Source: ZC4RG29 sp035304385 | Lineage (GTDB): Bacteria > Bacteroidota > Bacteroidia > Cytophagales > Cyclobacteriaceae | Direction of reading: 5' to 3' | Assembly: GCA_035304385.1 (NCBI GenBank) | Contig: DATGQD010000026.1 | Span: forward strand, 1 to 64,000 | Length of the DNA stretch: 64,000 nt | In this document: positions 44,042 through 50,743 of the stretch, one piece after another | Position numbering within the stretch: position 1 is the stretch's first letter | Layout: each line of letters begins with the position of its first letter | The notes under the pieces: generated by a model | Databases searched by the model: none | The model's input: only the letters and a program-made list of their open reading frames with translations | What the model was told of the DNA's origin: nothing | Made by a program: the position numbers and the translations under genes

Positions 44042-44974
44042 TTATCCTACGCGTTCTTTTTCCAACCCTATGGCTTTCGGGAAGAGGATGTTGTTTTCCA
44101 GGTGCACATGGGTATGAAGATCTTCTTCAAAGTCCTTGAGCATTTGGTACAACATGCTGTACGATACGCAGGCGTCGGCGGGAGGGGTGTAATCGCTGCT
44201 CAGTGAGCGAATTTCCTCCAGGATGCTTCCGGCTTCGTCGTGTTCATCTTCCATCATCGCGATGGGGGTTTCCACCGTACTGAACTGTGTTGACGTTTCG
44301 CCCAGCACAAGTTGCTTGATGTAGGGGAACAACACCTTTTCTTCCTTTGCGAGGTGGCTCAGCAGCTCATAGTCGAGTTCCTGGACGAGTTCGCTTATGC
44401 GTTTCAATTCCGGGTGGCTCGCTCCGTGCGCATTCAACACTTTTGCCATAAGTTCGCCCAGTTCAGGCAATGCCTTTTTCACGTACGCGTGATGCGTGTT
44501 TACGATGTAGTCGGAGAGGAATGCTGGCGACCACTCCTGGAAGGGCAGCGGTGCAGGCCCGGTTGTCGCGTTAAGCTCCTTTTCAATTTCGACCGGGTTC
44601 AGTCCTTTCGACTCGCACACTTCCCTTAGCGTTCTTTTACCGCCGCAGCAGAAGTCGATACCATATTTCTTAAACACTTGCGCCTTGCGGAGGTCGCTTG
44701 CCGCGATTTCGCCGACGGTCTTTCCGCCTTCAGACGATTCGTCGAGCCGGGTAATCTTGATTCTCCACCATTCAGGCCCTTCTTCCAGGTATTCCCATCC
44801 GACGACGTTGCCGAGTTCACCGATCATTTGATAATATAGCGGCTTCGGGTCATGGTCGTTTCGCAGAATAAAAGACTGACCTGGTTCCAGGCGTTCGAAG
44901 AACTGGAAGATGACGGGATGTTTTACCCGCGGTTCCAGGAGCGTTGCATCGAGAATTTGAGTTTCGGTTTTCAT
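44042..44974 (-). CDS. RIC-type di-iron iron-sulfur-repair protein with N-terminal DUF2249
   Basis: A 310-residue protein repairing Fe-S clusters after nitrosative or oxidative damage. ATG 44974 (MKTETQILDATLLEPRVKHP) is chosen since the earlier part of the frame lies at the predicted transcription start. Residues about 5-75 are DUF2249 (FERLEPGQSFILRNDHDPKPLYY, GPEWWRIKI). ScdA_N follows (about 85-140, VFKKYGIDFCCGGKRTLREVC). The hemerythrin-like domain has HHAYVKKALPEL, HGASHPELKRI, HLAKEEKVLFPYI, EDEHDEAGSIL and HTHVHLENNILFPKA, so the di-iron ligands are present. It is transcribed alone from an FNR-type promoter. Confidence 0.94.
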   Translation of the reverse strand: MKTETQILDATLLEPRVKHPVIFQFFERLEPGQSFILRNDHDPKPLYYQMIGELGNVVGWEYLEEGPEWWRIKITRLDESSEGGKTVGEIAASDLRKAQVFKKYGIDFCCGGKRTLREVCESKGLNPVEIEKELNATTGPAPLPFQEWSPAFLSDYIVNTHHAYVKKALPELGELMAKVLNAHGASHPELKRISELVQELDYELLSHLAKEEKVLFPYIKQLVLGETSTQFSTVETPIAMMEDEHDEAGSILEEIRSLSSDYTPPADACVSYSMLYQMLKDFEEDLHTHVHLENNILFPKAIGLEKERVG

Positions 44975-45004
44975 TTTTTCGTGTATTAGTCCCACTTCCG
45001 AAAC

Positions 45005-45049
45005 CAAAACTAGCATACACTGCAGCAGAGGTTTATGACCCGGATCATA
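45005..45049 (-). promoter_or_regulatory. FNR-dependent promoter of the DUF2249-RIC gene
   Basis: Operator TATGA-CCCGGA-TCATA at 45034-45049 and, on the minus strand, an exact -7 TAGTTTTG (45012 down to 45005), 29.5 bp from the operator centre. The predicted start is about 45000, 26 nt before ATG 44974. Confidence 0.8.
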
Positions 45050-45091
45050 CTAACGCAGGTTCTTCGCGGATGCGCCGTAATTCGTGACGTG

Positions 45092-45745
45092 TTAGTATTT
45101 GATCTTGCGCCCTTCCAGCATGAGTTTGCCTTCTTTTTCCATCTTCTTGATGGTACGGATGACGGTTTCAACCCGAAGGCCGGTCATATCTGCCAGCTGC
45201 TGGCGTGTGAAGGGTACAATAACCTGTTCGCGGGAGGGATGCTTTGCGATCTTGGACTTGAAATAGCGGATAATGGTAAGGAGCCGGTGTTCCGGATCGT
45301 ACGAAGAAACTTCCGTGAGGATCATCGACTTGTATTGAAGCCGGCGACACAATACCTGATCGAGCTTCATGTGGATGTCGAAGTTGTCGCGTAACAACTG
45401 CACGAAATCCGATTTCGACATGCGCCAGATCTTGCCTGCCTCAAGGGTTATGGCGCTGCTGGGATAGGGAAAATCGCCCAGCAGGGGCGGTTCTCCAAAG
45501 CTTTCGCCGGGAGCAAATATGCCCTGGGTGAATTCCTGTCCTTCCGGGTTGAGGACGTACATCTTCACTTTTCCCTCTTCAACCTGAAAATAATCCACCG
45601 CCCTGCGCCCCTCCTCGAACAGAATCTGATCCTTGTCAACTTTAACAAGGCGGGCATTGTACGTTTGCAGGAGCGTGGCTGGTATCACCCGTTTTCGTTT
45701 TTCCGGAAAGATAGGAAAATATTGTATTACGGGTGAGTAACGCAT
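45092..45745 (-). CDS. Crp/Fnr family transcription regulator
   Basis: A 217-residue regulator with an N-terminal cyclic-nucleotide-binding-like beta-roll (about 25-120, QILFEEGRRAVDYFQVEEGKVKMYVLN, FAPGESFGEPPLL), a dimerisation helix, and a winged helix-turn-helix (about 165-217, FTRQQLADMTGLRVETVIRTIKKME). The recognition helix keeps the E-x-x-x-R spacing of proteins that read TGA half-sites. There is only one Cys (VLCRR) and none near the N-terminus, so it cannot carry an FNR-type [4Fe-4S] cluster; it is more like DNR/NNR proteins. It is the third gene of the RIC-nrdJ operon, 15 bp after nrdJ, and its own operon has a matching operator, so it likely autoregulates. Confidence 0.93.
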   Translation of the reverse strand: MRYSPVIQYFPIFPEKRKRVIPATLLQTYNARLVKVDKDQILFEEGRRAVDYFQVEEGKVKMYVLNPEGQEFTQGIFAPGESFGEPPLLGDFPYPSSAITLEAGKIWRMSKSDFVQLLRDNFDIHMKLDQVLCRRLQYKSMILTEVSSYDPEHRLLTIIRYFKSKIAKHPSREQVIVPFTRQQLADMTGLRVETVIRTIKKMEKEGKLMLEGRKIKY

Positions 45746-45760
45746 GGCCAGTCGCTCGAA

Positions 45761-47611
45761 TCATACAATCGTGCAGCTTCCTCCCGCGCACGCCGCCTCA
45801 GCTGTGTGCTCGGTTTCGTCGTCGCTTTCGAACACCTGAGTGAGATCGATCGCTCTCAGGCTTTGCTCGAGTTCCTTGAACTGCGCTTCGGTGATGTCTT
45901 CGAAGGGCGCCTGGTTGTAGTTTCCATTGTCGAAGGGCAATACGCTCAAGCCGTTGTAGGAGGCCTTGTTTTCCCACATCCAATCGCCTACGCGTTTCCA
46001 GTCGCCCTTATGTATCGACACAGTGGCGGAGACGTTATTGGCGTTGCTGCCGCGACGGAAGCCGTTGCGAACCCAATTCAGGTTGAAATGCCTGATACGC
46101 TCCAGAAGATCCATTACATCCTCGTTGCGCAGAATGCTTCCTTCCGGCGCCTTTTGTGGAATGCGAATAATGGCCTGCCGGCTGTTCAAAAGATCGTCCT
46201 CCAGTAGTTCGGGATGGTTTATGCTCAGATAGGTGTACAGCGCCTCGTTCTTGCCTATGCGGATACGCCGGAGATAGTAGTCATTATGCCACGCGTGGAT
46301 TCCGGACGAAGTGCCGAGGACGAGTGACGTCGTGCCCGACGGTTTGATGGTTGTACAGCGCGCTGCAAACTGAATTCCGATCAAGGCTGACGCCCGCAGG
46401 TTCATCTGCTTGACGACGTCGGCGGCCTCCCGCAGGTCAAATGCCATAATCCTGCCGCTGGCTATGCCGGTCATACCCACGCCGATTAGTGCATCATGCT
46501 CGGTGGTCGTTTTCCACTCTTCTCTCAGGTAGTGGAAGTTTGTGAACCCCGCCTGCAGCGTTCCGAAGAACGAGGCCGCCCTGCACCGGTTGTTGAGGTC
46601 TTCCTGTGTTTCGATGTCGGACACGTTTACCTCGCACAGGTTGCAGAATTGAAAAGGACGTAGTGCGATCTCACAGCAAGGGTTGGTACCCCAGTCCGGA
46701 TCATTGGTAAAATAGAATCCCGGCTCACCCGATCCTGATGCTTCGATCTTCCTCCATAGCCTGTCGAATTCTTCCCGTGTTGTATCCTCGCGGTGCAACA
46801 CCGCCGAGTTGTTAGCGCGTCCGCGTTGTTCGTTAAGCTCCCACCACTTACCAAACTTGCACGTCAGCATTTCTTCATCGTCAGCCGAGAAGAGCGAGAT
46901 CATAGCGGAGCGACGGATACCGCCTGCGAGCACGGCATTAGCGAGGTGACACATGATGTCATGGCATTCCAGCGGTGTGAGTCGTTCGCCATTCTTCTTC
47001 CGATCGAGTATCGCCTGAATATGAGCTATACAGATCTTCAGCGGCTCGGGTCCCGGCGCTTTTCCGCCTGCCGTGACGAGGCGGACGCCCTTTGGACGTA
47101 TGTCTGAGAAGTCGAAATCGGGCATGTAGTTACTCTTGCCGAAATACGCCTTCATGAGCACCTTGATGGCATCTGCCCACCCTTCGAGGCTGTCGCCCAC
47201 CAGAAACCGCCGGCTCTTTTCCGCTTTACGTATGGGCGGAAGTTTTTCAACGTGGTGGTATTGTACAGAATACCCTACGCCGGTGCCGCCCAGCAACAGG
47301 AACAGGGTTTCGGGAAAGGCACGGATGTCGTCAACAGGTAAGTAAGCGCAGTTGTAGATGCGGCTGTTGTTGCGTGCGATGGCCGGGCCGGCAAACTGCA
47401 TGGCCCGCATCGACGGCAGCACCTTGCGGTCGCGTACATATTGCATCCAGTGATCGATCTTCTGTTCCAGCGCAGGGTACTTTTCGGTCATCATATCCTG
47501 GTACCGCTGGCAGATCTCGTCCCACGTTTCCCGGCGTTGGAGATCGGGAAGGTAGCGGGCGTATTTCATGTGTACTACAATGTCACTGAGGATGTGCTGA
47601 TTCAGTTCCAC
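45761..47611 (-). CDS. nrdJ: Class II (adenosylcobalamin-dependent) ribonucleotide reductase
   Basis: A 616-residue enzyme making deoxyribonucleotides without oxygen. The radical-site N-x-C-x-E triad is N310, C312, E314 in NPCCEIAL. The substrate-reducing Cys pair is C88 (SRIYNCAYLP) and C323 (FCNLCEVNV). The C-terminal shuttle pair is C608 and C613 in CAGGSCTIV. GTGVGYSVQYHH, GGIRRSAMISLF, TIKPSGTTSLVLGTSSGIH and SVLPFDNGNYNQAPFE also fit the monomeric class II type, though 616 residues is shorter than the roughly 740 of the Lactobacillus enzyme. It follows a RIC gene by 18 bp and precedes the Crp/Fnr gene. Use of cobalamin would permit DNA synthesis during anaerobic N2O respiration. Confidence 0.95.
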   Translation of the reverse strand: MELNQHILSDIVVHMKYARYLPDLQRRETWDEICQRYQDMMTEKYPALEQKIDHWMQYVRDRKVLPSMRAMQFAGPAIARNNSRIYNCAYLPVDDIRAFPETLFLLLGGTGVGYSVQYHHVEKLPPIRKAEKSRRFLVGDSLEGWADAIKVLMKAYFGKSNYMPDFDFSDIRPKGVRLVTAGGKAPGPEPLKICIAHIQAILDRKKNGERLTPLECHDIMCHLANAVLAGGIRRSAMISLFSADDEEMLTCKFGKWWELNEQRGRANNSAVLHREDTTREEFDRLWRKIEASGSGEPGFYFTNDPDWGTNPCCEIALRPFQFCNLCEVNVSDIETQEDLNNRCRAASFFGTLQAGFTNFHYLREEWKTTTEHDALIGVGMTGIASGRIMAFDLREAADVVKQMNLRASALIGIQFAARCTTIKPSGTTSLVLGTSSGIHAWHNDYYLRRIRIGKNEALYTYLSINHPELLEDDLLNSRQAIIRIPQKAPEGSILRNEDVMDLLERIRHFNLNWVRNGFRRGSNANNVSATVSIHKGDWKRVGDWMWENKASYNGLSVLPFDNGNYNQAPFEDITEAQFKELEQSLRAIDLTQVFESDDETEHTAEAACAGGSCTIV

Positions 47612-47629
47612 GTTGCTCTCGGGTTTAAT

Positions 47630-48352
47630 TCAAAAAAGTTTTCTAATGCTTGGAAACAATATGTTGTTTTCGATGTGTATGTGCTGGACCAGGTCGTAGT
47701 CGAACTCCCGCAACAGCTTGTAGCCGAGCCGGAAGGTAGGACACGCGTGGTCTGGGGGCGTGTAGTTTACCGACATGGTCCGCAACGATCGCACCAGTTC
47801 GCCTGCTGCACGGTGTTCCCGCTCGAGCGATTCCATCATGGTTTGGAGCGCTGCGGCTTCCTCCGGCGAATCGTGGTACGCACGCTTTGAAAAACCCCTG
47901 ACTGCAGGAAAAAATTCCTCTTCCTCGCGCCGAAGATGGTCGGTGAGATCGTCTACCAGGTCTTCGAAATCGTCGCGGATGGCCAGCACAGTGATATTGC
48001 TTTCTCCGTGCACAGAGCAGATCGTATCCAACAGGGCCTTTATCTCGGGGATATTTTTGCGGATGTGAGGATGGTAATGTTGCTGGATGAAATCCAGAAG
48101 CTGGACGGGAGCCCACGACGAAAAATTTACGGTTGCTCGTTGGCTGGCTGTCCGGCCGACGATTTCGTCCCAGACGTTTTCCGCAATGACATTGCGTTGC
48201 GCGCATGCCTCGGTGAAGAGGATGTTGCCATTACAGCAATAGTCGAGGTTATACCGGTCAAGTATCTCGACAGCATGCGGATACTGCAGGGCTACGTCCG
48301 CCACGGACGCCTCCAGCAGGGTCAGAGGCTCTTGTTGCGATTTCATGGTCAT
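47630..48352 (-). CDS. RIC-type di-iron iron-sulfur-repair protein
   Basis: About 240 residues. The longest frame starts with TTG at 48370, but that base lies within the -7 element, so I use ATG 48352 (MTMKSQQEPLTLL), 11 nt after the predicted transcription start. ScdA_N is at the N-terminus (EILDRYNLDYCCNGNILFTEAC), and the hemerythrin-like domain follows with HYHPHIRKNIPEI, HGESNITVL, HLRREEEEFFPAV, EREHRAAGEL and HIHIENNILFPSI. Unlike the copy at 44042 it has no DUF2249 domain. It is the first gene of an operon with nrdJ and the Crp/Fnr regulator. Confidence 0.94.
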   Translation of the reverse strand: MTMKSQQEPLTLLEASVADVALQYPHAVEILDRYNLDYCCNGNILFTEACAQRNVIAENVWDEIVGRTASQRATVNFSSWAPVQLLDFIQQHYHPHIRKNIPEIKALLDTICSVHGESNITVLAIRDDFEDLVDDLTDHLRREEEEFFPAVRGFSKRAYHDSPEEAAALQTMMESLEREHRAAGELVRSLRTMSVNYTPPDHACPTFRLGYKLLREFDYDLVQHIHIENNILFPSIRKLF

Positions 48353-48367
48353 GGGTGTTTGCCTGGT

Positions 48368-48412
48368 CAAATCTAATAACCACGTACGCGTTCGCTTATG
48401 ATTTCGGTCATA
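48368..48412 (-). promoter_or_regulatory. FNR-dependent promoter of the RIC-nrdJ-crp/fnr operon
   Basis: Operator TATGA-TTTCGG-TCATA at 48397-48412 and an exact minus-strand -7 TAGATTTG (48375 down to 48368), 29.5 bp from the operator centre. The predicted start is about 48363. The regulator is the third gene of this operon, so this would be an autoregulatory loop. Confidence 0.85.
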
Positions 48413-48419
48413 CGAACCC

Positions 48420-49250
48420 TTACGCCAGTGTCGTCTTGTTGAAGGTCAGCAGTGGTACGCTTCCGTGGAAAGCAAGTCGCCGTGTCACACTACGCCCGAG
48501 AAGTTTTTCGTAGAAGTCGAGGTGATGTGTAAACATGGCAAGCATATCGGCGCCGTTTTGCGTCACGAATTGGTCGACACCGGTCGCGACATCGTCATGG
48601 TGAACGACTTCGAACGAGATTTTATCGTAGCCGGTGAGATTCTTCAAGTCGGCTTCAATCGCCTTCGTGTCGCGGTCGTCCTTGCGATGGCGCGGAAGTA
48701 CGTGCAGCAGGTGCACATGGGCGTCGAACAGGCGTGCGAATGCCACCACTGTGCGTGTCTCGTCGCGATAGCTAAAAAGGTCAGTGGCGTATACGATGTG
48801 CTTCGGATCTTTGTAGGACACCCCTTCGGGAATGATCATCACAGGGACCGTGCTGTTGTTCATGACCGTAACGGCGTTGCTTCCAATGAGGAGCCTTCTC
48901 AGCCCGGATGCGCCCCGGCTTCCCATTACCACCAGGTCGGCCTTGACGCGGTTGACGAGCACCTCAACCTGCTCGTCGATCGGAAAGCCCGTTGTCGTTT
49001 CAAACGAAATGTCAAGGGGTTCAGGTGTCTTCTCGCGAACTTCCGCGATCAGCTTTGTGGCCTCCTCCTGTACGGAGGTAAGCAGTTCCTGTTCCAGTCG
49101 TTTCGAGCGAAGAACGGTTTCGGTGCTTGGATTCACGTTCACTACCGCGGCAATGACGAGGTTAGCCTGAAGGGGCCGGGCAAGGCCGGCAGCATAGAAC
49201 ACCGCTATCCTGGACAGCGGTGAGAAGTCGGTAGGAACAAGTATAGTCAT
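48420..49250 (-). CDS. Tandem universal stress protein (UspA)
   Basis: A 276-residue protein of two UspA domains. The first (about 1-145) has the N-terminal TILVPTDFSPLSRIAVFYAAGLA and an ATP-binding loop MGSRGASGLRRLLIGSNAVTV (G-x2-G-x9-GS), ending VPVMIIPEG. The second (about 150-276) starts KHIVYATDLFSYRDETRTVVAFA but its loop (FTHHLDFYEKLLGRSVTRRLAF) lacks the second pair of glycines, so only the first domain should bind ATP. It is cotranscribed with the phosphoribosyltransferase-like gene, which ends upstream with a 9-bp gap. The pair has an FNR-type promoter, pointing to a role in anaerobic survival. Confidence 0.92.
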   Translation of the reverse strand: MTILVPTDFSPLSRIAVFYAAGLARPLQANLVIAAVVNVNPSTETVLRSKRLEQELLTSVQEEATKLIAEVREKTPEPLDISFETTTGFPIDEQVEVLVNRVKADLVVMGSRGASGLRRLLIGSNAVTVMNNSTVPVMIIPEGVSYKDPKHIVYATDLFSYRDETRTVVAFARLFDAHVHLLHVLPRHRKDDRDTKAIEADLKNLTGYDKISFEVVHHDDVATGVDQFVTQNGADMLAMFTHHLDFYEKLLGRSVTRRLAFHGSVPLLTFNKTTLA

Positions 49251-49259
49251 AGAGTGGAA

Positions 49260-49925
49260 TTAGGCGTAGTTATGTGATGGCCGGATTTGAATGTCACGGC
49301 GAGGCGCTTGCCCTCGGCGGCCCTCTTTCTCAGGTCCGAAGTAATATTGTGGAAGGCTGACTTCGTCGTCTTCCACCAGGTAGATCACCTCATCGGCAAG
49401 TTCGCGTAGCTCGGGCACGGCATGTGGCGAAACCACAGCTGTGGCGATGACAATGCGTGCGGGCAGTTCCTCACGGATGTGGTCGAGGCACGCGTGAATC
49501 CGGTCGGCTGTCTTCAGCCAGTCGCTGACCACGATGAGGGTTTTTCCCCGGTAGCTTTCAGTTGCGCCGGCGTTGCTTCCCTCTTTCATGTCGCGTTGTA
49601 TCTTGGCGCGGAGGCGTGCTATTGCGTGCTGAATGTATTCCTGGGGAATGTCGCGCCCCGCGTCATGCAGGACGACGTTTCTGAGGCATACGGATCCGAT
49701 ACTCAGATTGCGGTTGGCCGGGTGTCGTATTTCCAGGCAGGGCATGGGGCGGGAGCGGAGCCCGAGGGTAGCGGCCACTTGCTTGCCCATGTATACGTTG
49801 GGCGGAACAGTGAGAACGAGCGCGTCGGTGTTGCGGTAGCCGTCGAGTTTCGCGGCCAGCATCATGGCGGCCTCGTCGCGATTTGCGAAGGGCGCTATTC
49901 TATCCGGTTGTGGTAGTGGTCTCAT
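49260..49925 (-). CDS. Phosphoribosyltransferase-like protein with degenerate PRPP loop
   Basis: About 221 residues from ATG 49925 (MRPLPQPDRIAPFANRDEAAMM). The frame opens at 49943, but that lies upstream of the predicted transcription start. The type I PRTase order is visible: FANRDEAAMMLAAKLDGY, then ALVLTVPPNVYMGKQVAATLG (hood and flexible-loop region), and KTLIVVSDWLKTADRIHACLDHI where the PRPP motif should be. The canonical pattern is hydrophobic-DD-hydrophobic-T-TG(A/S/T)-T; here only one Asp and no TG are left, so catalysis with PRPP is doubtful. It is the first gene of an operon with the UspA protein. Confidence 0.8.
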   Translation of the reverse strand: MRPLPQPDRIAPFANRDEAAMMLAAKLDGYRNTDALVLTVPPNVYMGKQVAATLGLRSRPMPCLEIRHPANRNLSIGSVCLRNVVLHDAGRDIPQEYIQHAIARLRAKIQRDMKEGSNAGATESYRGKTLIVVSDWLKTADRIHACLDHIREELPARIVIATAVVSPHAVPELRELADEVIYLVEDDEVSLPQYYFGPEKEGRRGQAPRRDIQIRPSHNYA

Positions 49926-49931
49926 CTTACC

Positions 49932-49976
49932 CAAATGTACCATCTAATCGTGCCAATCGGACTGATGATATTCACG
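49932..49976 (-). promoter_or_regulatory. FNR-type promoter of the PRTase-like/UspA operon
   Basis: A TGA-TGATAT-TCA core at 49963-49974 (arms weaker than elsewhere) and an exact minus-strand -7 TACATTTG (49939 down to 49932), 29.5 bp from the operator centre. A second TGA-TTATTG-TCA core lies at 49985-49996. The predicted start near 49927 would leave 2 nt before ATG 49925. Confidence 0.65.
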
Positions 49977-50020
49977 GGCATGGCTGATTATTGTCAGGTT
50001 ACCCGGGATTGGATGAGGCA

Positions 50021-50063
50021 AAAAAAAAGTGCCCCGATGAACCACCCAGATCATACGGGGCAC
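50021..50063 (-). terminator. Strong terminator after the Rnk/GreA-like gene
   Basis: GTGCCCCG (50029-50036) pairs with CGGGGCAC (50056-50063), with TGA/TCA extending the stem beyond a bulge. On the minus strand it is followed by a run of eight or more T (A tract at 50020-50028). It lies 65 bp after the stop at 50128. Confidence 0.85.
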
Positions 50064-50127
50064 AGCTGCGCGCCCTACTAACCCCCTCTTGCAGTCTTAG
50101 GCAACGCAGCAAGCTTATTGCGGATCG

Positions 50128-50556
50128 CTACAGGTGAAAATCACCCGCCGCTTCCGGCTGATAAATCAGTTTTTCAATGCGGAATTTTCCCATGCCACCG
50201 GGGACCTTCCAGGATACAACATCGCCTACCTGTCTGCCCAACAAGGCATGACCGATCGGCGTGAAGACGGAAATCTTCCGGTTGCGGCTATCCGCATCTT
50301 GCGGATAGGTTATCGTAATATCGACGCTCTTGCCGCTTGACATATCCCTAAGCAAAATCTTAGAGTTCATCGTTACGACGTCCCGTGATATATTCTCCTG
50401 CGACAGCATCCTCGCTACCTTCAAATCATGCATCAGCTGGTTCACCGTATCCGGCGTCTTATTTTTCAAAGACGCGAATTCAATCAGCCCCAGTATACGC
50501 TGGTAATCATTGAACGTGACGAACATCTGTCTTTGTGCTGTAGTATCCATAGTCAT
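50128..50556 (-). CDS. GreA/Rnk-like RNA-polymerase-binding protein
   Basis: A 142-residue protein with a short helical N-terminal part (FNDYQRILGLIEFASLKNKTPD) and a GreA/B C-terminal FKBP-like domain. The typical DITITYPQDADSRNRKISVFTPIGHALLGRQVGDVVSWKVPGG order is clear. The N-terminal coiled coil is much shorter than in GreA, as in Rnk (nucleoside diphosphate kinase regulator), so it should bind RNA polymerase without the transcript-cleavage finger. A -7 element TATTTTTG (minus strand, 50590 down to 50583) lies 27 bp before the start and a strong terminator follows, so it is monocistronic. Confidence 0.85.
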   Translation of the reverse strand: MTMDTTAQRQMFVTFNDYQRILGLIEFASLKNKTPDTVNQLMHDLKVARMLSQENISRDVVTMNSKILLRDMSSGKSVDITITYPQDADSRNRKISVFTPIGHALLGRQVGDVVSWKVPGGMGKFRIEKLIYQPEAAGDFHL

Positions 50557-50582
50557 TTCCTTAATTGCAGTATCCGTGCCAA

Positions 50583-50590
50583 CAAAAATA
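50583..50590 (-). promoter_or_regulatory. -7 promoter element of the Rnk/GreA-like gene
   Basis: TATTTTTG on the minus strand, an exact TAnnTTTG. The predicted start is near 50578, 22 nt before the ATG at 50556. The same divergent region contains nested inverted repeats: AGGCC/GGCCT around ACCC/GGGT (about 50590-50635), and GTGGG/CCCAC around an A/T-rich loop (about 50652-50670), which may be operators. Confidence 0.45.
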
Positions 50591-50719
50591 GGCCTCAGAA
50601 CCCATCCCTGACGGGTTTGCGATTGGCCTTATATGAGTATAAACGCTCCAGTGGGTAAAAAATTCCCACTTTGGACGAACTTTTCCTTACGCCGGGTTCT
50701 TTATGTTACACGGCTTATT

Positions 50720-50727
50720 TACTTTTG
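50720..50727 (+). promoter_or_regulatory. -7 promoter element of the histidine kinase-sigma54 activator operon
   Basis: TACTTTTG, an exact TAnnTTTG. The predicted start is near 50732, leaving a leader of about 12 nt before ATG 50744. No clear -33 TTG is seen at the usual distance. Confidence 0.45.
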
Positions 50728-50743
50728 ATCCGCTATACCCCCT

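Noticed and set aside
48465..49223. 252-codon plus-strand frame opposite the UspA gene
   Set aside because: The UspA frame has both domain signatures; the opposite frame is rich in His, Cys and Arg without pattern.
49985..49996. Second TGA-N6-TCA core upstream of the PRTase-like gene as the main operator
   Set aside because: Its distance to a -7 element does not match the others (only 4 of 6 -7 bases at the right place), whereas the core at 49963-49974 fits exactly.
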